Shown piece after piece: positions 26,101 through 38,720 of a DNA stretch of 64,000 nt. Source of the DNA: Anticarsia gemmatalis (taxonomy: Eukaryota; Arthropoda; Insecta; Lepidoptera; Erebidae). The stretch spans positions 2,108,001 through 2,172,000 of the forward strand of contig NC_134769.1 of assembly GCF_050436995.1 (NCBI RefSeq), read 5' to 3'. Numbering within the stretch: position 1 is the first letter of the stretch; each line of letters opens with the position of its first letter. Made by a program: the position numbers and the translations under genes. Under the pieces are notes generated by a model that searched no databases, was not told the origin of the DNA, and was given only the letters and a program-made list of their open reading frames with translations.

Positions 26101-27642
26101 ATTAGAGATCTTTTAACGTTGTGTTAATTTGAAATTCTTAAAGTACTATATGTTTAGGTCAAATGTTTAAAAATCTTAAAATGATAATTGACAAAATTAG
26201 CGTTTATATTAATTTTCGTCTTACTTAATCCATGTTTAACGATTTACCTTAGTATTATATTTAATCTATTCTTAGAAAACCACATAATAATCAAATATGA
26301 ACGTATTTTGTTTCGTGGTTACCACTTTAATTATGTTGCCTTCAAGTAATAATACGATTTCAACATTATATTTCTCACCAACAAAACTATAGCCAACACA
26401 TCAGACAACTTGCTCACCAAAATTTACATCCGTATGTCACATTTATTAAGTTCCACGCCCCGATATAAAACGAATTGCGTGTATAAATTTCGGTGAAGGA
26501 AATAACCTGTCGGTTAATTAATTAATTATATTGAGGATAATTAAATATGTCGCTTTTAAATTCGTTTTAAGTTAAAAGTTGTATAAAATTAACAATCACA
26601 ATAGCTTTGAAATAAAGAAATATGGTCATGACAATTTTTGGGGCAAGTAAGTCTGTGGATAATTTAATTATTTACACTTAAGTTCAATTAAGAAACTTAT
26701 TTAAAAAATTCGTTTTACTTAATCAGATTACTCACGCTACTAACAAATTTGAAACAACAAGTTGGTTCACAAATTCGGCGAACAAATCATCTAACTTAAT
26801 CGTCTGTGTGTCAGTCAATCTAATGACGATCTGGCAGTTACAACGAAATATCTTAAAGGTTAAAATGTGTTTTATTTCTTTGTGTTTAAGGTCGTTATTT
26901 GAGTAATATTGATGTAAGGAAGTAATGTATTTAAGCATGTGCTTATTATAAGTGACTTAACGAGTGAAGTCAAGAACAAGTATTAGGGTGTATCGTTTGA
27001 AGGATTTCTGAGGATTTATTTGAAGCGAAAAAAATTTTATTGTTGATATTATTTGTTATTGAGGATGAGTTATTATATTATTAATGAATTTGACTAGGTA
27101 AGCCTAGATTTAAAGGTTGTTACTACCTATAAGAATGTAGCTTCAAAAATGATTGTTCCAATGCACTTAAGTATACTTTGATGCAAAAAATAGTGGCATT
27201 TAAGTTTTAAATGCTACCTGTTTCTTATTTATTCTGTTTTCTATGCTTTCCTGTTTTATTTTAATACTAAAAAGGGCCCCGCAAGACTCTTTACGAGGCT
27301 AGCAATTTGTATTTTCTAGGAAAATTTAAAGTTCTTTTTTCTATGTCGCATCTCTTTGGTAGAGTAGTAATACAGAGTAGTTTCAAGAAATAGAGTTTTT
27401 TTTCTATTTTTTTTGTATCCCAAGAAAACCATATAAAGTAGATAACACAACGAACAAAGAATGCTGAACACAGCCTCCGGGCCAAATTATAACGCGAGAT
27501 AAAGATAGACGAATCGCGTGACCAACTCTACGATTAGTGTAATTTTGTTAGACAACAAGAATTTGGACGTCACTCACATTTACGAACAACACACAATAAT
27601 AATCTATAACTTTTAAAATATTGTTGCATCTTTATTGTATAA

Positions 27643-27860
27643 CTATAGCCCGTGACTTCGTCCCCGTGGTTTGTGACTTACGACACAATTTTCACACAAA
27701 ATTCTATCCCCATCAAATCTCTTCAGGGGTAGAATTGATTAAAATCCTTTCTTAGCAGATGCCTACATCATAACATCTACCTACATGCCAAATTTCAGCC
27801 CGATCCGTCCAATGGTTTGGGCTGTGCGTTGATAGATCACTATGTCAGTCAGTCACAGAG
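27643..27860 (+). mobile_element. RTE-like 3' end / SINE fragment
   Basis: Starts AGCCCGTGACTTCGTCCCCG and contains the CCGATCCGTCCAATGGTTT block typical of this lepidopteran family. It is joined tail-to-tail to the inverted repeat that follows. Confidence 0.6.
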
Positions 27861-28070
27861 TTTGTTTGTTTTAACGCGCTTATCTCAAGAACTACTGGTT
27901 CGAATTGATCTTTACTTTTGTATTGAATAATCCATTTATTGTGGAAGGATATAGGCTATATAACATCACGCTATGACTTATACGAGTGGAGCAGCGACAA
28001 AAAATGTCGTGAAGCCGGGAAATTTAAAGTCTACGCGGGCAAAATCGCGGGCGCTCACTAGTGTCCGATA
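27860..28070 (-). mobile_element. Inverted, diverged copy of the AAAC-tailed repeat
   Basis: Read on the minus strand this resembles the 12508 and 34088 elements (CGCGGGCAAAATCGCGGGCG, ATTTATTGTGGAAGGATAT and TAACGCGCTTATCTCAAGAA on the plus strand). It abuts a forward RTE-like piece at 27643-27860. Confidence 0.55.
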
Positions 28071-29436
28071 AGATAAACTGTTTTATACCTATTATATTTA
28101 TTGAAGGTATTTTATTGGATGCGTCTGACGCATGAAAAACCAGATAGGTAAGTTAGATAAATATAATGACTTTTACAAGTATTTTTATTATTAAGTTATC
28201 AATATAATTATCTGAGAGTAAGTAGGTATAGTTAAGAGTAGTTTATCAGTACGCCAGCACTTAGGAGTGGAAGCCTTGAATGAAAAACAAGACTTATTTA
28301 ACCATTATTTGATAATGAGGAGAATAATAAATTGTTTTCGGAAAATCTTTGGCGTTGTTTTTGATGTTGATGAAAATGTTTTCATGAAACATTATTTCAA
28401 AGATTTTTTGTTTCAATCTTCAGAATCAAATTTAAAGGACAACCCAGGACGTTTCCGAGTTATTAACAATAAAACGCTAATTTTCAAATTTAAGACTTTT
28501 CCATTAAAACTTAACGTTCAAATTCCTTTGTAAATAATAGTTTCTTGAAAATAATTTGCGTTTGATGTACAAGCGATTTAAGGCTTTAAACTGAGGGTTG
28601 TAAGGCAGTTAGTGGCGTGAAACAAATAGGTTTTATCTCATGAGTCGTTATGTATGACGCAATACCTACTCAAGCGTAATAGCTAGTGTCAATCAAAATT
28701 ATAAACCAACAAATTTATTTGTGCACTCCCGAAAATAATTGCTGAGCGAATATCGACTTTATGCCCTTAGGTTAAGGTTCAAGGCGTAAAGAATTGAAAT
28801 CGTTTGAGGAAATAATTTTGGTTGTACGTTCCAAGAATTGCTTTGGAACAAGACGTTCGGGTTAGACCAAAGTTAGTTGATTTAAACATTTTTAGGAAGA
28901 GATGTTAAAATTCTGTTTTAGATTATTATAATATAACAATAATAAGATTATATTAAAAAGTTAAATTTTACATAAGTAAATATTATTAAAATGTAAGTAG
29001 GTAGGTATTAAAAACTTTTTTTTTTGTAGATTAATAATATTTTTGAGGAGTAAAAGTACTTTTACAACACTCTAATTTATGGTCAAATTTTAACACCGAC
29101 AATAAATTAATATTTAAACTGTTACTCTAAATATTATTAATTAATTAAAACAACCAGTTTAATAAATAAATTATAAAAGTGATGTAATTATTTTATGTTA
29201 ATTTCCTACATGATTATAATATTCGCGAATTATTATTTATCGGTAGTTAAAATAATGTTTAAAACTAATTAATCATATTTCAATGCTGAGGGTCATGTGC
29301 TCACGTGGGAAAAGAACGTGATTTGTGTGCTTTTAAATTATATATAATAGTTAAATAATAATAATATAGTTATTATTACTTATCTTTATTATATTCAAGA
29401 GATAAATATTAAAGTATTATTACATACGGTTTATTT

Positions 29437-29467
29437 GTGACTATACTAATATAGACAGTATAGTCAC
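29437..29467. repeat. Hairpin, 11-base perfect arms
   Basis: GTGACTATACT and AGTATAGTCAC flank a 9-base loop, with partial pairing (TTATT/AATAA) just outside. Confidence 0.85.
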
Positions 29468-30659
29468 TAATAAAAACGTTTTCGCAATTTTAATAATATG
29501 TCAAAATTAACAATTTCTACAGGCTTACAATCATAACTGTATTAATTAAGTAATTTTTGTAAAACTAGAAATTCAGCAATGAGCAGCAGCTTTGGGTCAC
29601 AAAATCTTCATTTTGATGGACAAATAGTCTCGTACAACACAATAATATAATGAAATATACTAAAATAAGTCTATAAAACATCGTAAAGTGAATTTAAATA
29701 AAATGACCCTTTAAAAAGTATGGATTTGCTCAAAGAAATCGACTAAAGTCATGCTCATCAGAAGCTTGTTCAATGGCGCCTATTATATTATATTAATTAT
29801 AAATAATTAATTATTATTTTTGCTTAAGGTTGTCCTCATGTCAAAGACTTCATCTAAGCGAACTTTTTGTTGCACATCCAATTTTGACACAGACATATTA
29901 GTTAATTTTAAAAGTCGTTAGGTCGACCCAAGTGCATTAGATATAATTAATAATAAAATTATTATTTGAGCTCGAAAATGACTATATTATTATAGTGTAC
30001 ATACACTTATGTATATATTTTAAATTATCTTTATTGAAATTTCAAGAAAAAATTGATTTGTTTTTTTTCTGCCCTTTACAAAATTATATCTAATTCATAA
30101 TCGTGTTTCGATATGTGTTTAAGTTTCTTCTGTTTTCATTTTATCTTAAAAATACAAGCGCATAAAAAATCTATCACTGATAATGACCGCTGAATTAATT
30201 ATAATATTCCTTTTCAAGTCATTGACCACATATAAAAAGTTGTTTGTACTTAATTATTATGTATACAACTACTAAATGTGTTACATTGAACACTCTGTAT
30301 TCAAAACTAAAAACCAGTTTAACTTAATCCATGATTTCAAAGGAAGTCTTCTATTAGACAGGTCTCAGTAAACTGGCTTATAAAACCACTTGACTTTGAC
30401 CCCGCTCGAGGAGAAATATATTTCTATGCATAGATCAAGATATATCGGATTTCCTGCATATTTAATGGTAATAAATTACAATGTTCCCAATCTAAAAATT
30501 AAGATTAATCGAAATGTTTCAATTAAATAATCTGCATGTAAAGTCTTAATCGAACTATAATTAGAATTTAAAATACAGACAACTAATAGACTAGAAGTAA
30601 TTATAAATAATAAAATAAAAAAAAACGATAACAAATAATTTCAATTGTGTAACGAATTC

Positions 30660-30850
30660 GCCAAAAAACGTTACACAACGGAAACGCGAGTGCCAAAACT
30701 CGCGAAATTAAATTTCTAACGTTCGTCGTACATAGAATCCGTCATTCTCGTTCGCCGGCGACATTGACAATGAGTACGGACGGTTTGGACTTGGTATGCG
30801 GCCTTGAAGCGTATTCGGCGCTCGCACGGCGCGGGAAAACGAGATCGGGT
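30660..30850 (-). promoter_or_regulatory. Isolated GC-rich patch inside the intron, candidate internal promoter or enhancer
   Basis: About 190 bases much richer in CpG than the surrounding intron. At its left edge two small hairpins sit side by side: GTGTAACG at 30647-30654 with CGTTACAC at 30669-30676, and CGCGAG at 30685-30690 with CTCGCG at 30699-30704. In Drosophila the rotund locus makes a second isoform (ROE) from an internal promoter, so such a patch downstream of the first coding exon deserves attention. A short minus-strand ATG frame (MSPANENDGFY) lies within it but has no convincing donor. Confidence 0.25.
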
Positions 30851-31462
30851 TTTTTATAATCGATATTAGACGTGCTGAATAGATTATTCGATTCGATTTG
30901 CAAAATACATTTTATTCGATTCGGGAAGTTGAAGTAGCTTTATGGATTGTTTGAATAAAATTGTAAAAAATAACCATTACTACACAAATCTCGGAGAAAA
31001 ATTTGTCTCAAAATAGGTAAAGACAGTTGAGGTCCTAGACCACTACATCGGTCAAGTTTCGTTTGTGTGACAAAGTAAAACTATATCAAAAGTGACACAA
31101 AAAAACGCTTATAGCATCTTACTATTCAAGGATAAGTATCCTGAAATAACTCAGGATATTGAAGTTTCGAGGATAACAGAAGTCGTTTAAGAATTACCAT
31201 AAATTAATAATTCAGAAACAACAATATTGCATAATAATGCAAAAACAATCGTGAATAAGTGCATTAAGAATGTTGAAAATATTTGTTTAAAATAAAGAGT
31301 CACGGCCAGGTATTGGCATTTCTTTAAGTAATAAAAAATAACGATTTAGGAAAAATACATAAATTTTTGTATAATTTTCTGGCATAGTGATACTAAAGTC
31401 CAACAACTTTGTAAAGAGCTTAGACAAATTGTGGGACAGATACAAAATTAAATGATCAGTGG

Positions 31463-31631
31463 CTCGATTCTGTACTACTATCGACTACCGACTGTCATCG
31501 AGAAATTTTGTATGAAAATCTGATCAGCGCATCTGACGGGTGTCGTAGGAAATAGTTTGGCAGTACATTCTAAATGTCAAAATGTCGATAGCTAGCCGGT
31601 TGTCGGTAGTCGATAGTGGTAGAGAATCGAG
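31463..31631. mobile_element. Small MITE-like inverted-repeat element
   Basis: Left end CTCGATTCTGTACTACTATC continues CGACTACCGAC. The right end is its inverted counterpart (GTCGGTAGTCGATAGTGGTA, then GAGAATCGAG). The arms are about 30 bases with a few mismatches, around a short non-coding core. Confidence 0.75.
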
Positions 31632-31652
31632 GTACAGGTCGTATAGGTCTCC

Positions 31653-31765
31653 GCAGATTGCGGTGCTCTGTTTGATACAGCTACTTTATTTTGGAAATAA
31701 ACAGAATTATTCACTATAATAAAAAAAAATCGTGCATGCTAAGGCTTTCTAGTTGTTACTATAAC
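31653..31765 (+). repeat. Dispersed repeat, copy 1 of a pair
   Basis: GTTTGATACAGCTACTTTAT through to TCGTGCATGCTAAGGCTTTC matches 42061-42175 in the same order and orientation. It directly follows the MITE-like element at 31463. Confidence 0.6.
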
Positions 31766-32097
31766 ATTCTGTTGCTAAGTAAGAAGAAGGCCATTAATAA
31801 AATAGTAATTTAAGCCACTGCTGTATTAATATTTGTGATAATCCACCTCTGAAGGTTGAATTGAAAATTGAGAGTCAAATTTTCATGAAAAAAAAGCGGT
31901 TTCGGGGTCAGACATTGGGAGTAAACAGAACCAACCTGAAGCATGTATAAATAAATGCTTCACATTTTTCACGACATTGAGTATAAATTTGCAAAAATTT
32001 TCGACAGCCAACGATTACATTTGTATGAATATAGTCACCATGTGGAATTCATCTTTTGTGTTACATAAATGCCTTGAAGATTTTTAACGAGTTTTTT

Positions 32098-32285
32098 AGA
32101 CTAGTTTTGACCCGCGATTTCGTCTGTATGGAAACATTTTCCTAAACAAAAAGTATTCTATGCATTAATCCAGGTTATGAACTACTCGTGTGTTAAATTC
32201 CATTCAATTCTATTCAACAGTTTTTGAGTAAAACAGTTCTAAACTTCCAAATTTTCGCGTTTATATTATTTGTAATATATCTTTG
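32098..32285 (+). mobile_element. RTE-like 3' end / SINE copy, diverged
   Basis: Starts near GACCCGCGATTTCGTCTGTA, with TTATGAACTACTCGTGTG inside and an end resembling CGTTTATATTATTTGTA. Same family as 25385 and 60603. Confidence 0.5.
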
Positions 32286-32690
32286 GCAAAACTTTCCTTA
32301 GACGTTATATATCGTATGAAAGAGTAACTGAATAACTGAAACCTTGAAAGCTCAGCCAATCATTATCTTTACGATAACGTAAGTAAACTCGATAGGCTAC
32401 AGTGCTAATATTATGCGTTCTTCAATGTCTGTTTATATATGCTTTCTGTTATCGGAAACTGCTTGAACGATTATATCGCTTCCATATTTGGGACATTTTT
32501 TACTTAATACAACTAACGGGTTTCTCAATTCATCAAATGCAATGAGATGCAGTGTTAATGCAAAAAAGTAGGTGTTAAAACTGCAGAAATTGACGTTGAA
32601 ATATTATATTTGAAGCTGTAATTATATAGGATTAAAATATATACGTGTTAAATTAATGGTCTGCAGAATTCTAGATTTGATCGAAAAATC

Positions 32691-32885
32691 GTGATACGAG
32701 AACTAATAAAAATTATTAAGCACGTTCCTCTCAATGTTTTCTTGGAAATCGATATTGTAGAATTTCGAGCGATTCCGGGTGGCAACCGTAGTTATGTAAT
32801 AAGTACCAGAGGGTCCGGTATTGGCCTTGTTCATATCATTCGGGTCAATTGTTATCGAGAACTAACAAACTTACTACGGAATTAA
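32691..32885 (+). CDS. Small hypothetical ORF, 64 codons
   Basis: Starts MIRELIKIIKHVPLNVFLE and contains EFRAIPGGNRSYVISTRGSG. The central stretch is less AT-biased than its surroundings and reads protein-like, but the opposite strand is also partly open. No family, promoter or splice context is recognised. It may be a decayed fragment or chance. Confidence 0.15.
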   Translation: MIRELIKIIKHVPLNVFLEIDIVEFRAIPGGNRSYVISTRGSGIGLVHIIRVNCYRELTNLLRN

Positions 32886-34087
32886 TATAACTAAAGGGAA
32901 TTTCCGAAATGTGACTAATTTCTTGATAAAAAAAACCAAAACAAGAATGTAATAAACAAAAATTCTTACAAGATTTAATAATTTTTATTGAACAAAAAAA
33001 CCGAATCAGAGATTATTATCGTCCCGGAAAACGCAATACTAAATTCATTAAGCACGGTATAATTGCATTATTAAATAATAACATAGACCAGTGTACATCA
33101 ACCTTTAGAATAGCCTTGGTTATGAATAAGGCGCATCCTCACTATGCTTTCGTTATTATAATGCCAATAGGAAGTTGGTCAAAGCAAAAAATTAAGCAAA
33201 AAGTCTATTAATCTATGATTTTTCCGTCAAAATTATTAATTATGATGATATTTGTGTGCAATTACGTGTATTTTGTTATTAGTTTTTTTGTAACAAATTG
33301 AAGAATTAATTTTGTTACATTCAATTGAATAAGAATTATACGTTTATAACGAAATTAATGAGAATCGATGACTCACACATTTTTGTACTATTCTTCGCAG
33401 AAACGAATAAATAAGTACGATCGTTATCAGATTCAGAAACTTATAGTGTCTTATAATTATTTATTCAAAGTAGAAAACGACATCAAATTGTTAAAAAAAT
33501 AATTAAATAGAAAAAGAAAATCTAAAAAAAGATTATCTATTATTTCGAAAAGCGTCAACAATTAAGTTTATGTAATTTTATACCACTATAAAATGTAAAA
33601 TTATTTGTTTATTCTTGTGAAAATAGAATTAGGATCTTTTTTCTTAGAAATTATTATAAATTCGTGTGTGTGTCGCCGGAAATTTCCTTTTCAGCGAATA
33701 AAACAAATCTTTGTTTGATTTTTATCATGGAAGGCATTCGGAGGTCAGATATCAGAGTATTGACGAAACAAGGAAATGATAAGAATGGCTATATAAACAT
33801 TATATAAGTATATAAGTACCTATTGATAGATACCGGGTATGACCATCTCCTCAATACCTATACTTGAATCTCATATTTACATATGTAAGTGTCCAATCCA
33901 AGCTATTGAAATACGCGGCCATATTTGGTGGAACTTATTATGAGATGAGCTAATTTTTCGGATTTTTTTTTAATTTTCCATTTCATATTTTTGAAAAATA
34001 TGTGTTAAGTTGATTGCATTTTAATTTGTTAAAATGCTTGTTGCGATTGGCGTTTTCTGATACTTAAGCAGTTTTTAGTCTTATTAG

Positions 34088-34390
34088 TAACTAGCTGACC
34101 CGCGCAACTTCGCTTGCGTCACCTAAGAGAATGGGTCAAAATTTTCCCCGTTTTTGTAACATTTTTCGTTGCTACTCCGCTCCTAATGACCGTAGCGTGA
34201 TGTTATATAGCCTATAGCCTTCCTCGATAAATGGGCTATCTAACACTGAAAGAATTTTTTAAATCGGACCAGTAGTTCCTGAGATTAGCGCGTTCAAACA
34301 AACAAACAAACAAACAAATAAACAAACTCTTCAGCTTTATAATATTATATAGTATATATAGTATATAATATTAGTATAGATATAGTATAG
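34088..34390 (+). mobile_element. Non-autonomous repeat copy B (CGCAACTTCGCTTGCGTCA family)
   Basis: Same element as at 12508, with a shorter AAAC run and a TATAGTATA-rich end. The close match suggests relatively recent insertion of both copies. It lies inside the long intron, antisense to the zinc-finger gene. Confidence 0.7.
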
Positions 34391-34862
34391 ATGTGTAAAA
34401 AAATCACACATTTAAAAATTATATGTATACCGAATAAATATGTTAGTTTTGTAATTATTGGATAGAATTTAACTTCTTAAAACTATTAGCATAAATTTTG
34501 CGCATTTTATTACTTGAGTAGAATTTTTCAATCTTATAGTAATGATTATAACATCGTCGAATCACGAATTTAAGAACTTAATAGTCTATATAGCTTCAAC
34601 AAAAGGATTATAATGGGTCTCATCTTAGGATTAATGGCTTCGGACGCGGAACCATTGCATCGTGATGAAGTAATGAACGAACAATGCCTCGAATCAACTG
34701 ACGTCAAGCCGATGAAGACTTCCGAAATATTCAAGGCGTTTGCATCGCTTCTGCTTGTTTAAATTACACTTCAAATAGACCAACGCTAATTCTAATTTGA
34801 TGATCATTCTTAGTAGTAAAATACATTAGATTTTTTATTTTATTTGAATAAGAATATCTAAC

Positions 34863-35270
34863 CTTTTCCTCCTGGATTGATTGTCCTCCGTTCTCAGATA
34901 GTGGTGTCGATGGCGCACTGTATCCTTTGGGTCCGTCGTCATGAGGTGTCAGCTGTCTCTGTGCTTCGTTCTCTTGATCGTTCTGCGATCTCATGTCTTG
35001 TAAACCACTCTTGAACTCCGATAGTCTCAACACGGACGGCTTTATCTCCGGCATCTCGTCCGGATGCTCGTATCTTCTCAGGTCAGCTAGATTCGTTGCT
35101 AAATGCCTGTGATGGTCTAAAGGCGGAGGCACTCCTATTGATCTTAAGTGCTCTATACTTCTATGTATATGAGAAAAATTGTCTACTGGAATTTCCGCCA
35201 TTAAAGGCGAATTGTGATAATCTAAGCCACCTCCATCGGGCCTGTAATCGATTGTCCTACCTTCCATCAT
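34863..35270 (-). CDS. rn: Probable N-terminal coding exon of the same zinc-finger gene
   Basis: An open frame of 136 codons runs from ATGATGG (preceded by AGCCAAG, a fair Kozak context) to an exact splice donor, AAG|GTTAGA, whose GT is at 34862-34861. The frame is phase 0 at the donor, matching the phase-0 acceptor of the zinc-finger exon about 30 kb downstream on the same strand. The protein starts MMEGRTIDYRPDGGG and is hydrophilic, with His-rich (DHHRHL) and acidic or Pro-rich stretches and a SAPSTPLSENGG segment. It has no known domain, signal peptide or membrane segment, which suits the divergent N-terminus of a nuclear regulator. Codon use is far less AT-biased than the flanks. A possible acceptor AG sits at 35280-35279, but its pyrimidine tract is poor, so the exon may instead carry 5' UTR. 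The frame continues upstream to an ATG at 35330, which I think is chance. Assignment to rn rests on strand, phase and composition; at least one more exon must lie between. Confidence 0.72.
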
Positions 35271-37639
35271 CTTGGCTACTATAATTATTATGCTATCTAA
35301 TTTGTATAAACTGTCTCGTGTTTTTGGCACTTATAAAAATACGTGTCTTATGTTTCCTTTGATATTAATGTCATGGAATATTTCCGAGATCCTCCGTTTT
35401 CATTGGGCTGCAAAAATAATATTTCTTCTGTAGTTCAAATTTTTTGATTGAAGTCCAAAATGTTGCATAGTCGCGAAAAAAGTATTTGAAAAATCGATTT
35501 GTGTAACAAAGTCGTTTGTCTGTTTATTATAGATTTGACGTGTAAAAAAAGATGGCAGTTTTTTTGCTAGCAGGTGACGAGTTGGCGCGTAGGTTGTGTC
35601 AATGATCTAGCCCGTAGCCCACATGCCGCAACGAATAAGGCTTCTATAATCACATTGTACAGACGTGCCTACAACATGTGCGCGCTCTTAATGATGATTT
35701 TTATCTCCGCACAGTAATTTCAGTTTGTTTGATGTCGGAGCTGTTTCCAGAAAATATTCGGATACATTGTTTTAGTTTCAATCATAATTTTGCATATTTG
35801 AATAGTTAATTAAAAGATTTTTGCTTTGTTGTTTATTAAAGTTTGACTAATTTTTAAATTATGTTTTATAGATGTTTAATAATTTAAAACTATTGTTGGT
35901 TTAGTAAGATTTTGTGAATAAAACTGCTTCTATTATTATATTATGTCATCGTCTGTACACCTAGAGCCCAACATACACGGCTGTCAAAGCTGTAATTGCG
36001 GGTAAATAAAACAACACAAGTTTGCGGTTACGTCGTACATCTATCATAGTAAAATCACCCTTATTGACTTACAGAAAGGTTCTTTTTCGTTGATTTTCGC
36101 GTGTAATGTCTGGGGCACTTGATGATGTGTATAGAAGGCCTCACGGTTGATCGGGTCCAAGATTTGTATTACTAGTTCGGACCAGGGAAGTGGTTTGAAA
36201 CGAGTAATTAGGTTTTTGTTAACTTTTATTTCGTTATGATAAGATACTGTTGCAAGTAGCCTTTAAATTTTGAGTACTGATTTTGTAGTCAAATCTAATG
36301 CAGGAAATGATTTTTATTTTATTTTTTTGAGCGATTTAGAAATTGGCTTTAGACATTTTAACTACCTACTTAACTATACTTTGAACAACACTTAAAATTA
36401 AATTATCTTTTACAAAACTTGTACTATAATAGTAAAAAGTAATAAAGAATCAATAACACCCTATACATCATTTGTCGTTTAACATTTTTTAGTCGTATCA
36501 AGTACATTTTTTACTTAGTTGACAAGTTTTTTTACACAATTTGTTCGTAAATGTGCGTTTACTGGGCAGGGGCCGTTACTAGAGATTTCGGAGTTACTGA
36601 AGCATGAGATACAAGGTTGTTTAACAAGAAATACTTATCTCAGATAAAGCAGTTTTCTAATAATTAAATTGTGTAAAAAATATTGACAAGTTGACTCACT
36701 GTGCGTAGATTGCAGAATTAAACTGGTTTAAATTTAAATATCGTTTTGCATTTCCATTTTTGGTATTATATTATTGATTTTGATTTTATAAGTGACTTTA
36801 AATTGTAGATTTGTATTTTATAGATTTTCGAATATTTTATTTTTTTACTAAATTTTTTTATATATTTTTTTGTTAAATTAGCTGAATTATTTTAAAAATT
36901 AATAACAAGTCTATTATTACTTTTTTGAATTATCTGTACGCAGAAAAAAAAAATATTAAAAAAATATATTTTTTAAACTTTACATAATTTTTAGAGAAAC
37001 GACAGCAACATTTTGAACTTCGTGTTCGCAATAAAATATAAATAAAAAAAATTGGAAGCAGGCCGGCTATTTATTTACCAGTTCACAAACTTTAACAATA
37101 TTGACAAACTTGTGTTTTCAAACAAAGAAACAGAAACAAGCAACAGATCGCAAATCAAGTTAATTTGAAAATAACGTCACGGTAGAGTGTCCAAAAATAT
37201 TTCCGTATTTATAGTCCGGGCATTATTCAAGGTCGCCTTTGACAGACGGCGACCGCCCGACTCACAATTACAACATACACCTCAGCCGGGAGGGATCTTA
37301 CGTAAAAACTTCTCCCCTCGCAGGGAGATCACTCCCTCACCCTCCCTCAACGGGAGGAACAACCGACCTGCTTCCACATTAATTAAGAAAAAAAATTACC
37401 TGTCACTATCCAAAAATCTTCACAATCACCAACTATATCACCATATTAAATCACAGTTTGTTCCTATCTAAATGTCACTAAAAATATATCACATAATAAA
37501 GGTAACACTAATGTCACAACACGTCCGAAAGGCAACAGTCCAAGGCTTTATCGCCAAAATTACTCAAAAAATCCACGTGCTCCTTGCAAATAAACATTTA
37601 AAAAATGCCGGCGATTGAAAAAAACACAGAGCCGTGCTC

Positions 37640-38720
37640 TTGACCCTGCGGTAAAATTATGAATGCCGGGCGTCGTTACTAGGATCCAAATTACCAGATT
37701 TTTTGTGCTCAATATTTTAGTGTGCTATATAAATTATTATAGTTATGGGTTATCCACACGTGATGGAGCTTTCCGTCCCTCTCGCACTAGGCGATTCGCG
37801 CGTGCACCGGCCTGCAGTAGCGCGAGTGTGAGGACTCCTCAAGACGACATGTGGTCGTACAAAAAGCCGGCCTCTCCAGACGCAATGTTGCTCAGATAAA
37901 GTAGTAGGAGCCACCACCGGCCACTCGCATCACAAAAATGCAATACAAAACGCCCGCTCGTCCGCCTTTAGACCGACGCGGCAAAAACGAGACTGAAATT
38001 CAGATCTATAGTAGAAAAAGTGAACTACACCGCGCGAGGGGTACACTAACACATAAAAATGAAAAAAATCACACGGACGCTAACATCGACAGCGGAGCTT
38101 AAAAAATCGGAGTGGGGATTAGTCAGTACTCGTCTGTTGCCTACTGCCGTCTCGCTCGCACGGCGTGAGGCCGCACTCACACACCCAAGCGGTGGTTAAG
38201 CGAAAAAAATGTGTACACATTTTTTTATTATTCACGATTTTTATGTGTGTAAGTGGGCTCGGTGCGAAGGGGATGGCATGCGGCGGGCGCCGTACAGCCT
38301 CCGTAGCGGGAACGAGATGGCGCGCGTCGCCACGTGCTCGTCCCTTGGTATTAAATAATAATTAAAATGGCTACAAGACCGGCGATACGAGATACTGTTC
38401 GGTAGACGATTTTTTGGACGAGCTTTTGCCTTTTTTGCCGAGCTTTTTTGCGGAATTGACGAAAACGAGGTAAGGAGCGTTAGACGCGTGGCTCATAGAG
38501 AAAAAACCGCGGGCCGATTGACACATAATAAACGAAATACGCGCAGAAAAAGTCGCGCCGGGGAAAAAAACCAAGGACGCCGCGCGCGAAAAAGAAGTTA
38601 TTGATTAAAACAGGGCTGTCATTGACCAGACGTAAATGAGGGTGGTTAATTGTATGCAGCAGTGGATCCGGCAGGAATCGATTACTCAACTCGAAGAAAG
38701 AAAGAATTTAAAATTGAAAA
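37640..38720 (-). promoter_or_regulatory. GC/CpG-rich island, likely promoter and 5' UTR region of the zinc-finger gene
   Basis: This is one of the few GC-rich stretches in the window (dense CpG, with runs such as GCGCGCGAAAAAG and GGCGGGCGCC). It lies 2.4-3.4 kb upstream of the N-terminal coding exon. A TCAGTC initiator-like hexamer occurs on the minus strand near 37994, and a TCAGT occurs on the plus strand near 38125, so transcription could start in either or both directions. A lesser GC-rich stretch continues at 37.2-37.4 kb. No TATA box or convincing DPE was found. Promoter identity is inferred from composition and position only. Confidence 0.45.

Larger units (their letters stand above)
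4724..34862 (-). other. Large intron(s) of the zinc-finger gene
   Basis: About 30 kb between the two recognised coding exons. At least one undetected exon is needed, because the first zinc finger is split at the 4723 boundary. The interval is mostly AT-rich and packed with repeats, listed separately. I searched the plus strand for a minus-strand CxxC-x-(K/Q) exon end next to a GT donor and found none for those two final residues. Stretches not listed separately show nothing I can support. Confidence 0.6.

Noticed and set aside
28267..28533. 88-residue plus-strand open frame
   Set aside because: Phe/Lys/Asn-rich as expected from AT-rich DNA, no family and no splice or promoter context. It could be a fragment, but I cannot support it.
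37187..37471. 94-residue plus-strand open frame in the GC-rich zone
   Set aside because: Basic, Pro- and Ser-rich translation of a purine/pyrimidine-skewed stretch with no start context or domain; more likely part of the promoter/5' UTR region.
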